In this document: positions 37,113-46,188 of the stretch, one piece after another | How the letters are laid out: each line of letters opens with the position of its first letter | Position numbering within the stretch: position 1 is the stretch's first letter | Origin: CAVZVZ01 sp963778895 | GTDB lineage: Bacteria; Actinomycetota; Acidimicrobiia; Acidimicrobiales; Acidimicrobilacustridaceae | Direction of reading: 5' to 3' | Assembly (NCBI GenBank): GCA_963778895.1 | Contig: CAVZVZ010000001.1 | Location: 372,001-436,000, forward strand | DNA: 64,000 nucleotides | Position numbers and translations under genes: made by a program | The notes under the pieces: model-generated | Databases searched by the model: none | Told to the model about the DNA's origin: nothing | What the model saw: only the letters and a program-made list of their open reading frames with translations

Positions 37113-37427
37113 TCTCCGCGCCCCGTGACCAACGCAGGTCTAGAGCCGCATGGCGCAACCGTGCCGCTAGAAACGTCGAACAATGTGTAAGCAGATGCCG
37201 AAGGAGTCCGCGGCGATCGAGGAGCAGGCTCGCGTCCACCGTTAGGGTCCGGACCTTCGTCGCCTTCGATGATCTCGCGGGGCGAGACCCATCGAAACGG
37301 CTCCGACACCGCGCCGGATGAGTCACGATGACCATTGGTCACGACAACATGTTGACGCGCCAGAGGACCCTTGTCGAAGGTCTGGACCCGGCGTGCCTCG
37401 AGAGCCTCGCAAAGGCGCAAGTAGGCG
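37113..37427. other. Intergenic stretch, no assured gene
   Basis: No gene recognised on either strand. A minus-strand frame reads FDKGPLARQHVVVTNG and then VSEPFRWVSPREIIEGDEG, which looks protein-like and may be the remnant of a displaced gene, but has no start, no supported end and no family match that I know. Confidence 0.4.
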
Positions 37428-37525
37428 TTAGCGCGTGCTCGAGCGCTGTGCCACGAGCCTGATCGCACAAACCGCAGGTCAGGAGCTGGACTTGCTACCA
37501 GGCAGCACTCGATAGACGTCGTCAA
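37428..37525. repeat. Partial copy A of the relA 3' end and downstream flank
   Basis: Minus strand at 37479-37526 encodes IDDVYRVLPGSKSSS and a TGA, nearly the same as the relA C-terminus. The first 22 bases from 37478 are identical to 40471-40492. The 31 bases at 37428-37458 also match 40421-40451 at 26 positions (hand alignment) with identical spacing to the stop codon, so the copy includes DNA downstream of relA. No relA sequence continues beyond the last 16 or so codons. A remnant attachment-site-like duplication is the simplest reading. Confidence 0.75.
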
Positions 37526-37699
37526 TCCACCACTCTGCGCTGTACTAGGTCGCATCAGCCCTGGTGCGTTGTGAGCGTATGACCGCGAGTTATCGAGTCG
37601 AAGCACAGCCGGACGAAGACGCGGGTCCCGCCCTGCGACGGTGTCGGATCGACGACAACCTGCTGGCGCCGTCCTTGTCCGCGGGACACGATTGCTGAC

Positions 37700-38252
37700 G
37701 TGCGATGGGTGCCACCAACACCGGCGATGCGGGTGGGGACCATCATGTTGCGACCGTTCCGCGAGCAGGACGCCGGCTCGGTGATGTCCGCGTGCACCGA
37801 TCACGACATCGTCCGGTTCACCTTCATGCCCGACGCGATCAGCGAGGCCCAGGCCTGCGGGTGGATCGCATCGCGAAACGAATCGTGGGGCACCGAGCCG
37901 CATTTCGCGATCGTCGATTGCCGAGAGCGATCGGGTGCTCGGGCAGGTCGGGATGGCATGGTCGGATCGATATCTCAGCGCCGAGGCGTTTTACTGGGTC
38001 CTGCCCGATGAGCGGGGTCGAGGGATCGCGTCGACCGCGCTGGGGCTCGTGGCTGATTGGGCGTTCGACGGAGGCGTCCAGCGTCTCTTTCTCCTGACTC
38101 ACCTCGAGAACGAGGCGTCACAGCGAGTCGCGTCCGACTGCGGGTTCACCCGTGAGGGTGTGCTGCGCGGCTTCGAGCCGTTCAAGGGCGGGCGCCCCGA
38201 CTTGGTGTCGTGGTCGCTGCTCCCCCAGGATCCCCGCCCCTGGCACCCCTGA
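37700..38252 (+). CDS. GNAT family N-acetyltransferase (one frame break)
   Basis: RimJ/RimL-like GNAT. N-terminal strand MRVGTIMLRPFREQDAGSVM; after a frame change near 37935 the acetyl-CoA part continues: FYWVLPDERGRGIASTALGL contains the RGRGIA pyrophosphate loop, and RLFLLTHLENEASQRVASDC then GFTREGVLRGF is the typical RimJ-type end. About 184 residues after repair. Start GTG 37700 or ATG 37727. The gene is the only cargo between relA-end copies A and B. Substrate unknown. Confidence 0.8.
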
Positions 38253-38311
38253 TCGGCATGGATCGCTGCCTGCGTATCGATGCGGCGTCTGCGCGACCCG
38301 TGTGGCCGTTA

Positions 38312-38380
38312 GGTCAGGAGCTCGACTTGCTCCTTGGCAAAACTCTGTAGACGTCGTGAACCCAGCACTACGCGCTGTGC
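38312..38380. repeat. Partial copy B of the relA 3' end
   Basis: Minus strand at 38314-38361 encodes VHDVYRVLPRSKSSS plus TGA, again the relA C-terminus. To the right, copies A and B share a further stretch that relA lacks (A: gcgctgtactaggtc at 37538-37552; B: gcgctgtgctaagtc at 38373-38387), as related element ends would. The 170 bases 38253-38422 hold no gene. Confidence 0.7.
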
Positions 38381-38422
38381 TAAGTCTCCTTCGTGCTGGT
38401 GGTGTGCGAGCGGAAGCCCTTG

Positions 38423-40416
38423 CTAGGTGGCTTCGGCGGGACTCTGGGCCGGCCCGTCGGCCAGCCACAACGCCGCGGTGGTCGCGCCCATGAGCTCGAC
38501 CTGGGCGGGTCGAGCGAGCTCGTCGTAGCGGCTCGCAGCATCGGCGACCGCGACGGGGTCGATCAGGTCCCATGACCGGGTTCGCTCCGTCGGACAGCAA
38601 TTCGAAGACGAGCGCCATCCGGTCGGAGCGACCGTGCACGACCCGCCGGTAGTCGGCCAGGTTCAGCGACGCTTCCTTCCTCAACGGTTGCTTCGCGGGC
38701 GGATGATCGAGCCGCATCGGGTACCGGTCGGACCCGCGGCGCCATCGGCGAATCGGCGCCGACGTCTTCGCCCACCCGGGCGCAGGCCGAAGGGAGTGCC
38801 ACCCGCTCTTCGCGAAGCGCTGGTTCTCGAGGACCGACGATGCCCGTCGCGAAAGGGATCGGTGGATGTGCTCGATCGAGCGTCCCGACCCACCGAGCGC
38901 GTAGGCGACTCGAACCGCGGCGAGGCACGACAGAGGCATGAGCCGCGGTTCCGGCGACAGCTCGAGGCGTGGTCCGAAGTTCGAGCGAACCTGCGTCCTC
39001 AGGAGGAACGCGTCGTGCCGATCGTTGAACGACCCGCGTGCCCCTCGTCCGTCGAGCAGATCGACGATCCACTCGTTCCGGAACTGCGCGAGCGCTTCGG
39101 GTCGAAGCAGGTCGAGATGACCGAAGTGCCGATCGAAGCAATGTACGAGCGTCGGCTCGTCTGGCACTTCGAAGCTCAGTGTGCTCCGGAGGAGCTCGCC
39201 GCACAGACCGTTGATCCGGGTCTCACCCCACGAGCTGTCCGACCTACCCACGGTGTCCGAGATGTTGCAGATGCCTGCCGTTGTCGCGACGTACCGACGC
39301 ATCCGCTCGGCCCAGGGTGTTGCGGTGGCTGTCGGGCGTACCGATGGGCCAGCCTGTGTGCGGACATCACGACGAAATGCTGCGAGCTCCTCGCTTCCCA
39401 TCCACCGGACGCCTACCGCCGCGGCCAACTCGCGGGCGATGCTCACGTCGAGCAGGTCCGCGGGTCCGTCGGTGCGAAACACGAGCTGGTCGGCGACGCC
39501 TGACGTGAGGGCTACGGCGAGGTTGAGTCTCGAATCCTTGCCCCCGGTGAGGTCGGCGAACAAGCTGCTCGCCGGAAAGGTCGCATCGGCACGGACCTCG
39601 TCTTCGAGCGCGGCCTGGGCGATGTCGACGAGCTCGGCCGTCGGCTTGTGCTCGAGTTCTGCTCCCGGTACCCAGGGTGGCACGCGATCCCCGGACCGGA
39701 TGCCTGTGTGCGACGTCGATGTGGGCGAGCATGCCGACGGGCATCGACCGTACGCCGGAGAAGCCCGTCCGTTCGCCGACGCGATGCTTGGTGTACGCCA
39801 GCCCACACACCCCGAGGGGATCGAGATCAGGTTCTCCCGCGCACCCGCACAACATCCACGCAGCCAGAGCAGCGCTCGACGACACGATCGCGTGCGTTCG
39901 TACCCGCGCCACGTAGAGCCCCAAGTGGGAGAACGCGTCGGTGAGGGCCATGCCGACTCCGGCAGGGTCGAGGACGAGACCGGTGAACACGCCCGCGAGG
40001 TCATCGGGCTGATCGCTCGACTTCGGACCGAGGAGCGGAAACAGCAACATCGGCCAGCGGTCGGCTGCCTCCCACCTCGAACCGCGACGCCGGATGTGAC
40101 CGGTGGTGATGGCCAGTCCCCGCCCGTCCGCGCACCACGCCGGGCCACGATCTGACGCCGATCGCGCGCACCAGGCACCGACCACGATCGAGCCCGTCGG
40201 GTCGCTCCAGTGGAGATGATCCGTCGCAACGAAACCCACACCCGACGGCGGTTGGCTCGACTCGGCAACGACGTGAGCCTCGGCCGGAACGGCGCCGGCG
40301 TGCTCACCGACGACGGCGACGAAGGCGGCCCGCACCGGCCCGACGATAGAGCCTGGGTCGAACACGCGCCGAATCTTGCGACTCTGCGCACGACGAAGGG
40401 CCCGGTCAGCTTCCAC
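38423..40416 (-). CDS. Asparagine-synthetase-like amide ligase (two frame breaks)
   Basis: The C-terminal synthetase domain has the PP-loop LFADLTGGKDSRLNLAVAL, with later WGETRINGLCGELLR and a long helical end (TTAALWLADGPAQSPAEAT, stop at 38423). The N-terminal half keeps the amidotransferase-like layout (VFTGLVLDPAGVGMALTDAF, HLGLYVARVRTHAIVSSSAA) but has no Cys at position 2, so glutamine hydrolysis is unlikely. Frames change near 39660 and 38570. About 660 residues after repair, GTG start at 40416. Such proteins form amide bonds with ATP: in asparagine synthesis, beta-lactams or lasso-peptide cyclisation; which one cannot be told. It is the only cargo between relA-end copy B and relA. 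Confidence 0.75.
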
Positions 40417-40419
40417 GCA

Positions 40420-40525
40420 CTTATCGCGTGCAGAAGTGCTGTGCCACGAACGCTACCGCGTGAGTGGCACGTCAGGAGCTGGACTTGCTACCCGGTAGAA
40501 CCCGGTAGACGTCGTAGATGCTGTC
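40420..40525. repeat. Native relA 3' end and flank, the parent of copies A and B
   Basis: Contains the last codons of relA (IYDVYRVLPGSKSSS, stop at 40472) and the immediately downstream 50 bases; partial copies occur at 37428-37525 and 38312-38380. The three copies differ mainly at synonymous positions, so they come from diverged relA alleles rather than a recent duplication or assembly artefact. Confidence 0.75.
40441..40470 (-). terminator. Hairpin immediately after the relA stop
   Basis: GTGCCAC pairs with GTGGCAC (7 bp), and inside it ACGC pairs with GCGT around a TACC loop. It begins one base after the relA stop codon on the minus strand. There is no T tract, so it is either a Rho-independent terminator of the weak actinobacterial type or part of the recombination site. 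Confidence 0.55.
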
Positions 40526-42709
40526 GATCTGTTTGATCGATCCCAGCACGGACTCGAGATGGGCGGGGTCGCCGAGCTCGAAGTCGAAGCGCATGGTCGA
40601 CACGCGATCGGTGCCCGTCAACGTGTTGCACGAGATGATGTTCACGTGATGGTCGGCCAACACCGAGCTCACATCGCGCAGTAGTCGCGATCGATCGAGG
40701 CCTTTGACTTCGATCGAGGCGATGAAGGTCGCGGTGCTGTCGTTGTCCCATTCGACGTCGATGAGCCGATCGGCTTGACCGGTCATGAGCGACAGAGCGT
40801 TGGCACAGTCGGCTCGGTGCACCGACACCCCGCGGCCGCGGGTGACGAAACCCATGATCTCGTCGCCGGGCACGGGCGTACAGCACCGCGAGAGACGGAC
40901 CATCACATCGTCGAGGCCCTCGACGTGAACGCCATGGTTCAGCGGTTGCCGTAGCCGCGAACGCGATTGCCGGGGCTTACGCGCGGTAACCGGCAACTGT
41001 TCCTCGCGGCCGGGGTCGACGTCCTCGAGCACCTTGCGCACGCGCTCGGCCACCGACTTGGCCGACACGTGGTTCTCGCCCACGGCCGCCTTCAAGGCGT
41101 TGAGGTCGGCGTAGTTGAGCATCGCCGCGACCTCGTCGAGCACCTTCGACTGCTGGATCTTCTGGACCGGCAGGCCCTCACGCCTCAGGGCCCGGACGAG
41201 GTCCTCGGAGCCCATCCCGATGGCGTCCTCGCGCCGTTCACGCGAGTACCACTGACGAATCTTGTTCGAGGCGCGATGCGTCGCGACGAAGTCGAGCCAG
41301 TCGCGCGACGGCGCGGCACCCTCGACCTTCGAGGTGAAGATCTCGATGGTGTCGCCGGACTGCAGCTCGGAATCGAGCGGCACGAGGCGACCGTTGATGC
41401 GCGACCCGATGCACGCGTGGCCGACTTCGGTGTGGATCGAGTACGCGAAGTCGATGGGCGTGGCGCCCTTGGGCAGCGTGATCACCTTGCCCTTGGGTGT
41501 GAAGACGAAGACCTCGTCTTGATCGAGATCGATCTTCAGCTTGGCCATGAAGTCGTCAGGGTCTTCGGTTTCCTCCTGCCAGTCGACGATGCGATTGAGC
41601 CACTCGAGGTCGGCCGTCGAGCCGTGGTTGTCCTTGTAGTTCCAATGCGCCGCCACACCGAACTCGGCCCGGCCGTGCATCTCGCGCGTGCGGATCTGCA
41701 CTTCGAGCGGCTTGCCCTGCGGACCGACGACCGTCGTGTGCAGCGACTGGTACAGGTTGAACTTGGGCATCGCGATGTAGTCCTTGAAGCGGCCCTGCAC
41801 CGGCTTCCAGGTCGCGTGGATCGAACCGAGCGCGGCGTAACAGTCCTTGACCGTCTCGACCGTGACACGGATACCGACCAGGTCGAAGATGTCGTCGAAC
41901 TCGCGGCCCTTCACGACCATCTTCTCGTAGATGCTCCAGTAGTGCTTCGGGCGGCCGCGCACCTCGGCGTCGATCCGCAGCTCCTTCAGCCGATGCCGAA
42001 CCTCTTCGATCACCTGGGTGAGATAGATGTCGCGCTCGGGCGTGCGCGTACCGACCATGTGGTCGATCTCGGCATACCGCTTCGGGTGCAGGGCCGAGAA
42101 GCACAGGTCTTCGAGCTGTTGCTTCATGTCCTGCATGCCGAGCCGGTGCGCGAGCGGTGCGTAGATGTCGATCGTTTCCTGCGCGGTGCGCTCCTGCTTC
42201 CACGCCGGCATGGCGGCGATGGTGCGCATGTTGTGCAAACGATCGGCCAGCTTGATGATCAGGACGCGAAGGTCCTTGGCCATGGCCACGAGCATCTTGC
42301 GCATCGTGGCGGCCTGCTGGGCCTCCTTGGAGTCGAACTTGATGCGATCGAGCTTGGTGACACCGTCGACGATCATCGCCACCTCGGCACCGAACTCGCG
42401 GTCGACGTCGGCGAGGGTCACACCCGTGTCCTCGACGGCGTCGTGCAACAACGCGGCGGCGATGGTGATGTCATCGAGCCCGAGCTCGGCCACGATCTTG
42501 GCCACGGCAACCGGGTGGGTGATGTACGGCTCGCCGGACTTGCGCACCTGGCCGCGGTGGGCAGCGGAGGCGACCTCGTAGGCCTGGGAGATGAGCGTGG
42601 GCGCCGACTTCGGATGACGGTCTCGATACGCCGCAACCAGGGGTGCGACCTCCTCGAGCGGGGGCGCGGCGTGCCGACGCCACGGGAGCACCCGGTCGAC
42701 CGTCGCCAC
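40472..42709 (-). CDS. relA: Bifunctional (p)ppGpp synthetase/hydrolase Rel
   Basis: Makes and degrades the stringent-response alarmone. 745 residues, all domains intact: HD hydrolase (HRGQVRKSGEPYITHPVAVA, AALLHDAVEDTGVT, KLADRLHNMRTI), synthetase (GRPKHYWSIYEKM, FNLYQSLHTTVVGP, EVQIRTREMHGRAEFGVAAHW), TGS (VFVFTPKGKVITLPKGATPI), the zinc-finger region RCCTPVPGDEIMGFVTRG and the C-terminal ACT domain. GTG start at 42709. Both HD and synthetase catalytic residues look complete, so it is a Rel-type dual enzyme. Upstream of it are apt and the sec genes, the usual actinobacterial order. Confidence 0.96.
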   Translation of the reverse strand: MATVDRVLPWRRHAAPPLEEVAPLVAAYRDRHPKSAPTLISQAYEVASAAHRGQVRKSGEPYITHPVAVAKIVAELGLDDITIAAALLHDAVEDTGVTLADVDREFGAEVAMIVDGVTKLDRIKFDSKEAQQAATMRKMLVAMAKDLRVLIIKLADRLHNMRTIAAMPAWKQERTAQETIDIYAPLAHRLGMQDMKQQLEDLCFSALHPKRYAEIDHMVGTRTPERDIYLTQVIEEVRHRLKELRIDAEVRGRPKHYWSIYEKMVVKGREFDDIFDLVGIRVTVETVKDCYAALGSIHATWKPVQGRFKDYIAMPKFNLYQSLHTTVVGPQGKPLEVQIRTREMHGRAEFGVAAHWNYKDNHGSTADLEWLNRIVDWQEETEDPDDFMAKLKIDLDQDEVFVFTPKGKVITLPKGATPIDFAYSIHTEVGHACIGSRINGRLVPLDSELQSGDTIEIFTSKVEGAAPSRDWLDFVATHRASNKIRQWYSRERREDAIGMGSEDLVRALRREGLPVQKIQQSKVLDEVAAMLNYADLNALKAAVGENHVSAKSVAERVRKVLEDVDPGREEQLPVTARKPRQSRSRLRQPLNHGVHVEGLDDVMVRLSRCCTPVPGDEIMGFVTRGRGVSVHRADCANALSLMTGQADRLIDVEWDNDSTATFIASIEVKGLDRSRLLRDVSSVLADHHVNIISCNTLTGTDRVSTMRFDFELGDPAHLESVLGSIKQIDSIYDVYRVLPGSKSSS

Positions 42710-42739
42710 TGCCCTAACCCCTTCCGTCTCGTACTTCGC

Positions 42740-43270
42740 TCATTCGAACGTCAACAAGGACAGGACGTCGAACCCTTCCAGCTTGGCCCGCCCGTCGAGG
42801 AAGCCCAACTCCAACAGGAACCCGAACCCGGCCACCCGGCCACCGAGGCGCTCCACGAGGCGCCCGGCGGCCGAGGCGGTACCGCCTGTCGCCAGCACGT
42901 CGTCGACTATCAGAACGTTCTCGCCCGGCTGCACCCCGTCACGATGGATCTCGAGCAGATCGGTGCCGTACTCGAGCACGTACTCCTCCTGCTCGATCTC
43001 CCACGGCAGCTTGCCCGCCTTGCGGATGGGCACCAGCCCGGCTCCGAACCGATAGGCCACGGGTGCCGCGAGCAGGAAACCCCTCGCCTCGACGCCGAGG
43101 ACCCGGTCGATCGGTGCCGTCGCGAAGTGCGTGGCGATGGCGTCGATCGTGTAGCGGAAGGCCTCGACGTCGTTCAGCAACGGCGTGATGTCCTTGAATC
43201 CGACACCGGGTCGCGGCCAGTCCGGGATCTCGCGAATCAGTTCCTTCAGGAACGCCGCGTCCTCGGGCAT
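42740..43270 (-). CDS. apt: Adenine phosphoribosyltransferase
   Basis: Salvages adenine to AMP with PRPP. 176 residues. The PRPP loop is VLIVDDVLATGGTASA; VEARGFLLAAPVAYRFGAG and the dimer-lid region IREIPDWPRPGVGFKDITPL are typical. Lies 30 bases upstream of relA and 63 downstream of secF. Start ATG at 43270. Confidence 0.95.
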   Translation of the reverse strand: MPEDAAFLKELIREIPDWPRPGVGFKDITPLLNDVEAFRYTIDAIATHFATAPIDRVLGVEARGFLLAAPVAYRFGAGLVPIRKAGKLPWEIEQEEYVLEYGTDLLEIHRDGVQPGENVLIVDDVLATGGTASAAGRLVERLGGRVAGFGFLLELGFLDGRAKLEGFDVLSLLTFE

Positions 43271-43333
43271 CTCTCCATGCTACGGGGACGGCAGGGAGGC
43301 GATGGGGACGGCGAGGCCGGCCCATGTCGGTCG

Positions 43334-44443
43334 CTAGCGGCGTTTGCCCTTGGTCTTCTTGCGCGGCCGGGGCGGGATCGCCGTCGTCATCGGCGTGCCG
43401 GCCGGGACGGGAGTGCCCTCCGTCGACGGCGTGGACCCGGCGGGGATGCCGTCGCTCGATCGAGACGGGATGACGGTCGCCGAGACCGAGCCGCTGGCGC
43501 GAGCCGCCTCGACTCGTTCACGGATCGAGCGGTAGCGGGCTTCGCGCTCGCGCAACCACGTCGCGATCGGCGCGGCGACGAAGATCGACGAGTACGCGCC
43601 GCTGAGCATGCCGACGAACAATGCCAGACCGAACTCTTCCAAGGTCACGGCGCCGAACAACCCGGCGCCCACCAGCAGGATCGACAGCACTGGGAGGATC
43701 GCGACCACGGTCGTGTTGATCGATCGCAACAGCACCTGGTTCATGGACAGACTCACCATGTCGGTGTAGGTCATCCGGTTGCTGAGGCCGACCCGTCCTT
43801 CGTTCTCCTTGACCTTGTCGAACACGACAATGGTGTCGTAGATCGAGTAGCCGAGGATCGTGAGGAAGGCGATGACGGTGCCGGGCGTGACTTCGAACTG
43901 GAAGACGGAGTACACGCCCACGCTGATGATGACGTCGTGCACCATGGCGATGATCGTCGCCACGGCCATCTGCCACTCGAGCCGGATCGACAAGTAGATC
44001 AACATCACGGCGAGGAAGATCACGAGCGCGCGCTCCGCGGACCTCGTGATCGCGTCACCCCACGACGGGCCGACGGTGCTCACGTTGACGTCGCCTGTAT
44101 CGACCCCTGCGAGGTCGGCGAGCTTCTGGCGAACCTGGTCCTGGGTGCCGGAATCGTTGGTGCCGACTTGCACTCGCAAGGTGTCGGTGCCGACGATCTG
44201 GATCTTGGCTTGGCCCTCGCCGATCCCGGCGAGCGCGGTACGCGCTTCGTTGATCGACACCGACGGTGCCGAGACCTCCCACGAAGTCCCACCTTCGAAG
44301 TCGATACCCAGGTTCAGGCCGCGGGTGAACAGCGAAAGAAGGCTGATCACGACGAGCACGGCCGAAAGGATCAGCCCGCGCTTCCACCATTTGCCGAAGT
44401 CGATGGCGTTCTCGCCGCGAGCGGCCCGTCGGATGGCGATCAT
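43334..44443 (-). CDS. secF: Protein-export membrane protein SecF
   Basis: Partner of SecD in the proton-driven late stage of Sec translocation. 369 residues, six predicted transmembrane helices: the first near ILSAVLVVISLLSLF, then the periplasmic P1 domain (NLGIDFEGGTSWEV, the D2-like motif), and the C-terminal bundle with LGYSIYDTIVVFDKVKENEG and SLSMNQVLLRSINTT. A Pro/Ser/Thr-rich basic cytoplasmic tail ends in RPRKKTKGKRR. ATG at 44443 overlaps the secD stop (ATGA). Confidence 0.95.
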   Translation of the reverse strand: MIAIRRAARGENAIDFGKWWKRGLILSAVLVVISLLSLFTRGLNLGIDFEGGTSWEVSAPSVSINEARTALAGIGEGQAKIQIVGTDTLRVQVGTNDSGTQDQVRQKLADLAGVDTGDVNVSTVGPSWGDAITRSAERALVIFLAVMLIYLSIRLEWQMAVATIIAMVHDVIISVGVYSVFQFEVTPGTVIAFLTILGYSIYDTIVVFDKVKENEGRVGLSNRMTYTDMVSLSMNQVLLRSINTTVVAILPVLSILLVGAGLFGAVTLEEFGLALFVGMLSGAYSSIFVAAPIATWLREREARYRSIRERVEAARASGSVSATVIPSRSSDGIPAGSTPSTEGTPVPAGTPMTTAIPPRPRKKTKGKRR

Positions 44444-46185
44444 GACGCCACCGTCTCTTTCTCGCGGGCGGGCGGCGTGGACGGCGGCTCGTCGGAGGTC
44501 GGACCCTCGGGCAGACCGAAGCGCTTGGGATGCCGCAAAGCCATGTCGGACTGCGTGGCCATGCGCACCGCGGGGCGCATGAAGAAGTACGAGGCGATCA
44601 GGTCGAGCGCCGTCGACAAGCCCAGGAAGAGGGCGAAGCCTCGAACGGGGCCGATGGTCAGCCACCACAGCAGGCCGGCGCCGATGAGGGAAGCCGAGTC
44701 GGCGGCCACGATGGTGCGGAACGAGGTGACGAACGCCTTGTCGGTCGCCGATCGGATGGTGCGCCCGTTGCGGACGTCTTCCTTCAAATGCTCGTAGTAG
44801 ACGACGTTGGAGTCGACCGACACACCGATCGAGACGATGAGTCCGGTGACACCAGCCAGCGTGAGCGCCAGACCCTGACTCTGACCGAGCCAGCTGATGA
44901 TCGTCCACAACAACGCCATCTCGACGGTGAGCTTGGCGATCGCGAGCACGCCGAGGATTCGATAGAAGAAGATCATGTAGGCGGCGACGAGGATGAAGCC
45001 GACCAGCCCAGCCCAGAGCCCAGCGTGCAGTGCGTCGCGACCGAGCGAGGCCGACACGATCTCCGCCTGCTGTTGCTCCAGCGCGACCGGCAAGGCGCCG
45101 TATTTCAACACGGTCGACAGATCGTGGGCCGTGCTCTCGGTGAAGTTACCGGAGATCTGGATCTGGTCGCGCTGGAACGTGGCCTCGTTGATGCTCGGGG
45201 CAGAGATGACTCGGGCGTCGAGGACGATGGCCAGCTGCCCGGTCGGACAGGTGGATGCCTTGGAGTTGCACTGACCCGCCGCGGCATTGAACTTGTCGAT
45301 GCCGTCGGCGCCTTCTTTGAACACCGGGTTGACGACCCATTGTCCGGAAGGGATCGCAGACCGAGCCGTTTCGAGCGAGTCACCGGTGAGCAATGTCGGC
45401 CCCAGTGTGTAGATCGCCTGCAACTCGTGGGTCTTGGGGTCGCACTCCGGCAACACGACGGTCTGGTCGGCCTGGTTGCTCTGCTCGGGCACACCGGTGG
45501 TGCAGACGTCGGCGGGAAGTGTCGGCGCCTGAGCCTGCTGCTGCTGGAGCGCAGCCGCGGCGGCCGCCGACGGATCGGCCGCGGTCGCCGCGGTGGGATC
45601 GGCCGCGGTCGTGTCGGGCGGCGAAGTCGAGTCGGTCACCGTGTCGGGCGTCTGGATGCCGGCGGCCTGCTCGCCTTCGGACAGCCCGAGGCCGACCTCT
45701 GACGAGGAGGTCGAGCTGTCACCGGAGCTGTTGGCATCCGGGGCAGCGGTGGTGTCGGTGCTGCCGGTCGGCGCGGTCGTATCGGTCGAGTCGGTCGGTG
45801 TGGTGTCGGTGGGAACCTGATCGGCCGAGGTGGTCGGCGCCGACACCGCGAGCACGGGCCGGAACTGCAGCACCGCGGTCTGGCCGACGAGCTCGAGCGC
45901 ACGATCCTTGTCCTTCACACCCGGGATCTGCACGATGATCGTGTTGCCCTGGGTGGTGATCTCGGGTTCGGCGATACCGAGAGCGTTGACGCGCTGGTCG
46001 ATGATCGCCTTGGCCTGGTTCAGAGTGTCCGAATCGGTCTCGCCGGTGGGCTTGAGGACGACGGACACACCACCCTGCAGGTCGAGGCCGAGGAACGGCT
46101 TGTTCCCCACCGCGAGCGTCCACGACAAGGCGATCACCGCGATGCCGACGATGATGATGAGCGACCAGACGGGGCGACGACGCAT
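44440..46185 (-). CDS. secD: Protein translocase subunit SecD
   Basis: 581 residues. Transmembrane helix 1 (about 7-25), then the signature GLDLQGGVSVVLKP and P1 domain parts (QRVNALGIAEPEITTQG). Between about residues 115 and 225 a Thr/Asp/Ser/Pro/Ala-rich, then Gln-rich, low-complexity insert replaces compact sequence, enlarging the periplasmic domain. The second half has VLDARVISAPSINEATF, the helices ALTLAGVTGLIVSIGVSVDS and NVVYYEHLKEDVRNGRT. The tail is acidic and Pro-rich. Heads secD-secF; yajC lies just upstream. Confidence 0.95.
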   Translation of the reverse strand: MRRRPVWSLIIIVGIAVIALSWTLAVGNKPFLGLDLQGGVSVVLKPTGETDSDTLNQAKAIIDQRVNALGIAEPEITTQGNTIIVQIPGVKDKDRALELVGQTAVLQFRPVLAVSAPTTSADQVPTDTTPTDSTDTTAPTGSTDTTAAPDANSSGDSSTSSSEVGLGLSEGEQAAGIQTPDTVTDSTSPPDTTAADPTAATAADPSAAAAAALQQQQAQAPTLPADVCTTGVPEQSNQADQTVVLPECDPKTHELQAIYTLGPTLLTGDSLETARSAIPSGQWVVNPVFKEGADGIDKFNAAAGQCNSKASTCPTGQLAIVLDARVISAPSINEATFQRDQIQISGNFTESTAHDLSTVLKYGALPVALEQQQAEIVSASLGRDALHAGLWAGLVGFILVAAYMIFFYRILGVLAIAKLTVEMALLWTIISWLGQSQGLALTLAGVTGLIVSIGVSVDSNVVYYEHLKEDVRNGRTIRSATDKAFVTSFRTIVAADSASLIGAGLLWWLTIGPVRGFALFLGLSTALDLIASYFFMRPAVRMATQSDMALRHPKRFGLPEGPTSDEPPSTPPAREKETVAS

Positions 46186-46188
46186 GGG

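Noticed and set aside
38118..40391. Single long minus-strand frame spanning GNAT end to the ligase gene
   Set aside because: Only the middle part is real (the ligase's second frame). The first and last parts are out-of-frame readings of the same gene, copy B and the acetyltransferase gene.
25540..40470. Integrase, transposase or tRNA gene as driver of the accessory block
   Set aside because: Looked for tyrosine and serine recombinase motifs, DDE transposases and TpsiC-arm patterns; none was found on either strand.
40967..44797. Very long plus-strand open frame (about 1276 codons) opposite relA, apt, secF and secD
   Set aside because: The minus strand carries four intact, well recognised genes. 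The open frame is a by-product of GC-rich codon use, and its translation is low-complexity Arg/Asp/His/Gly-rich with no domain.
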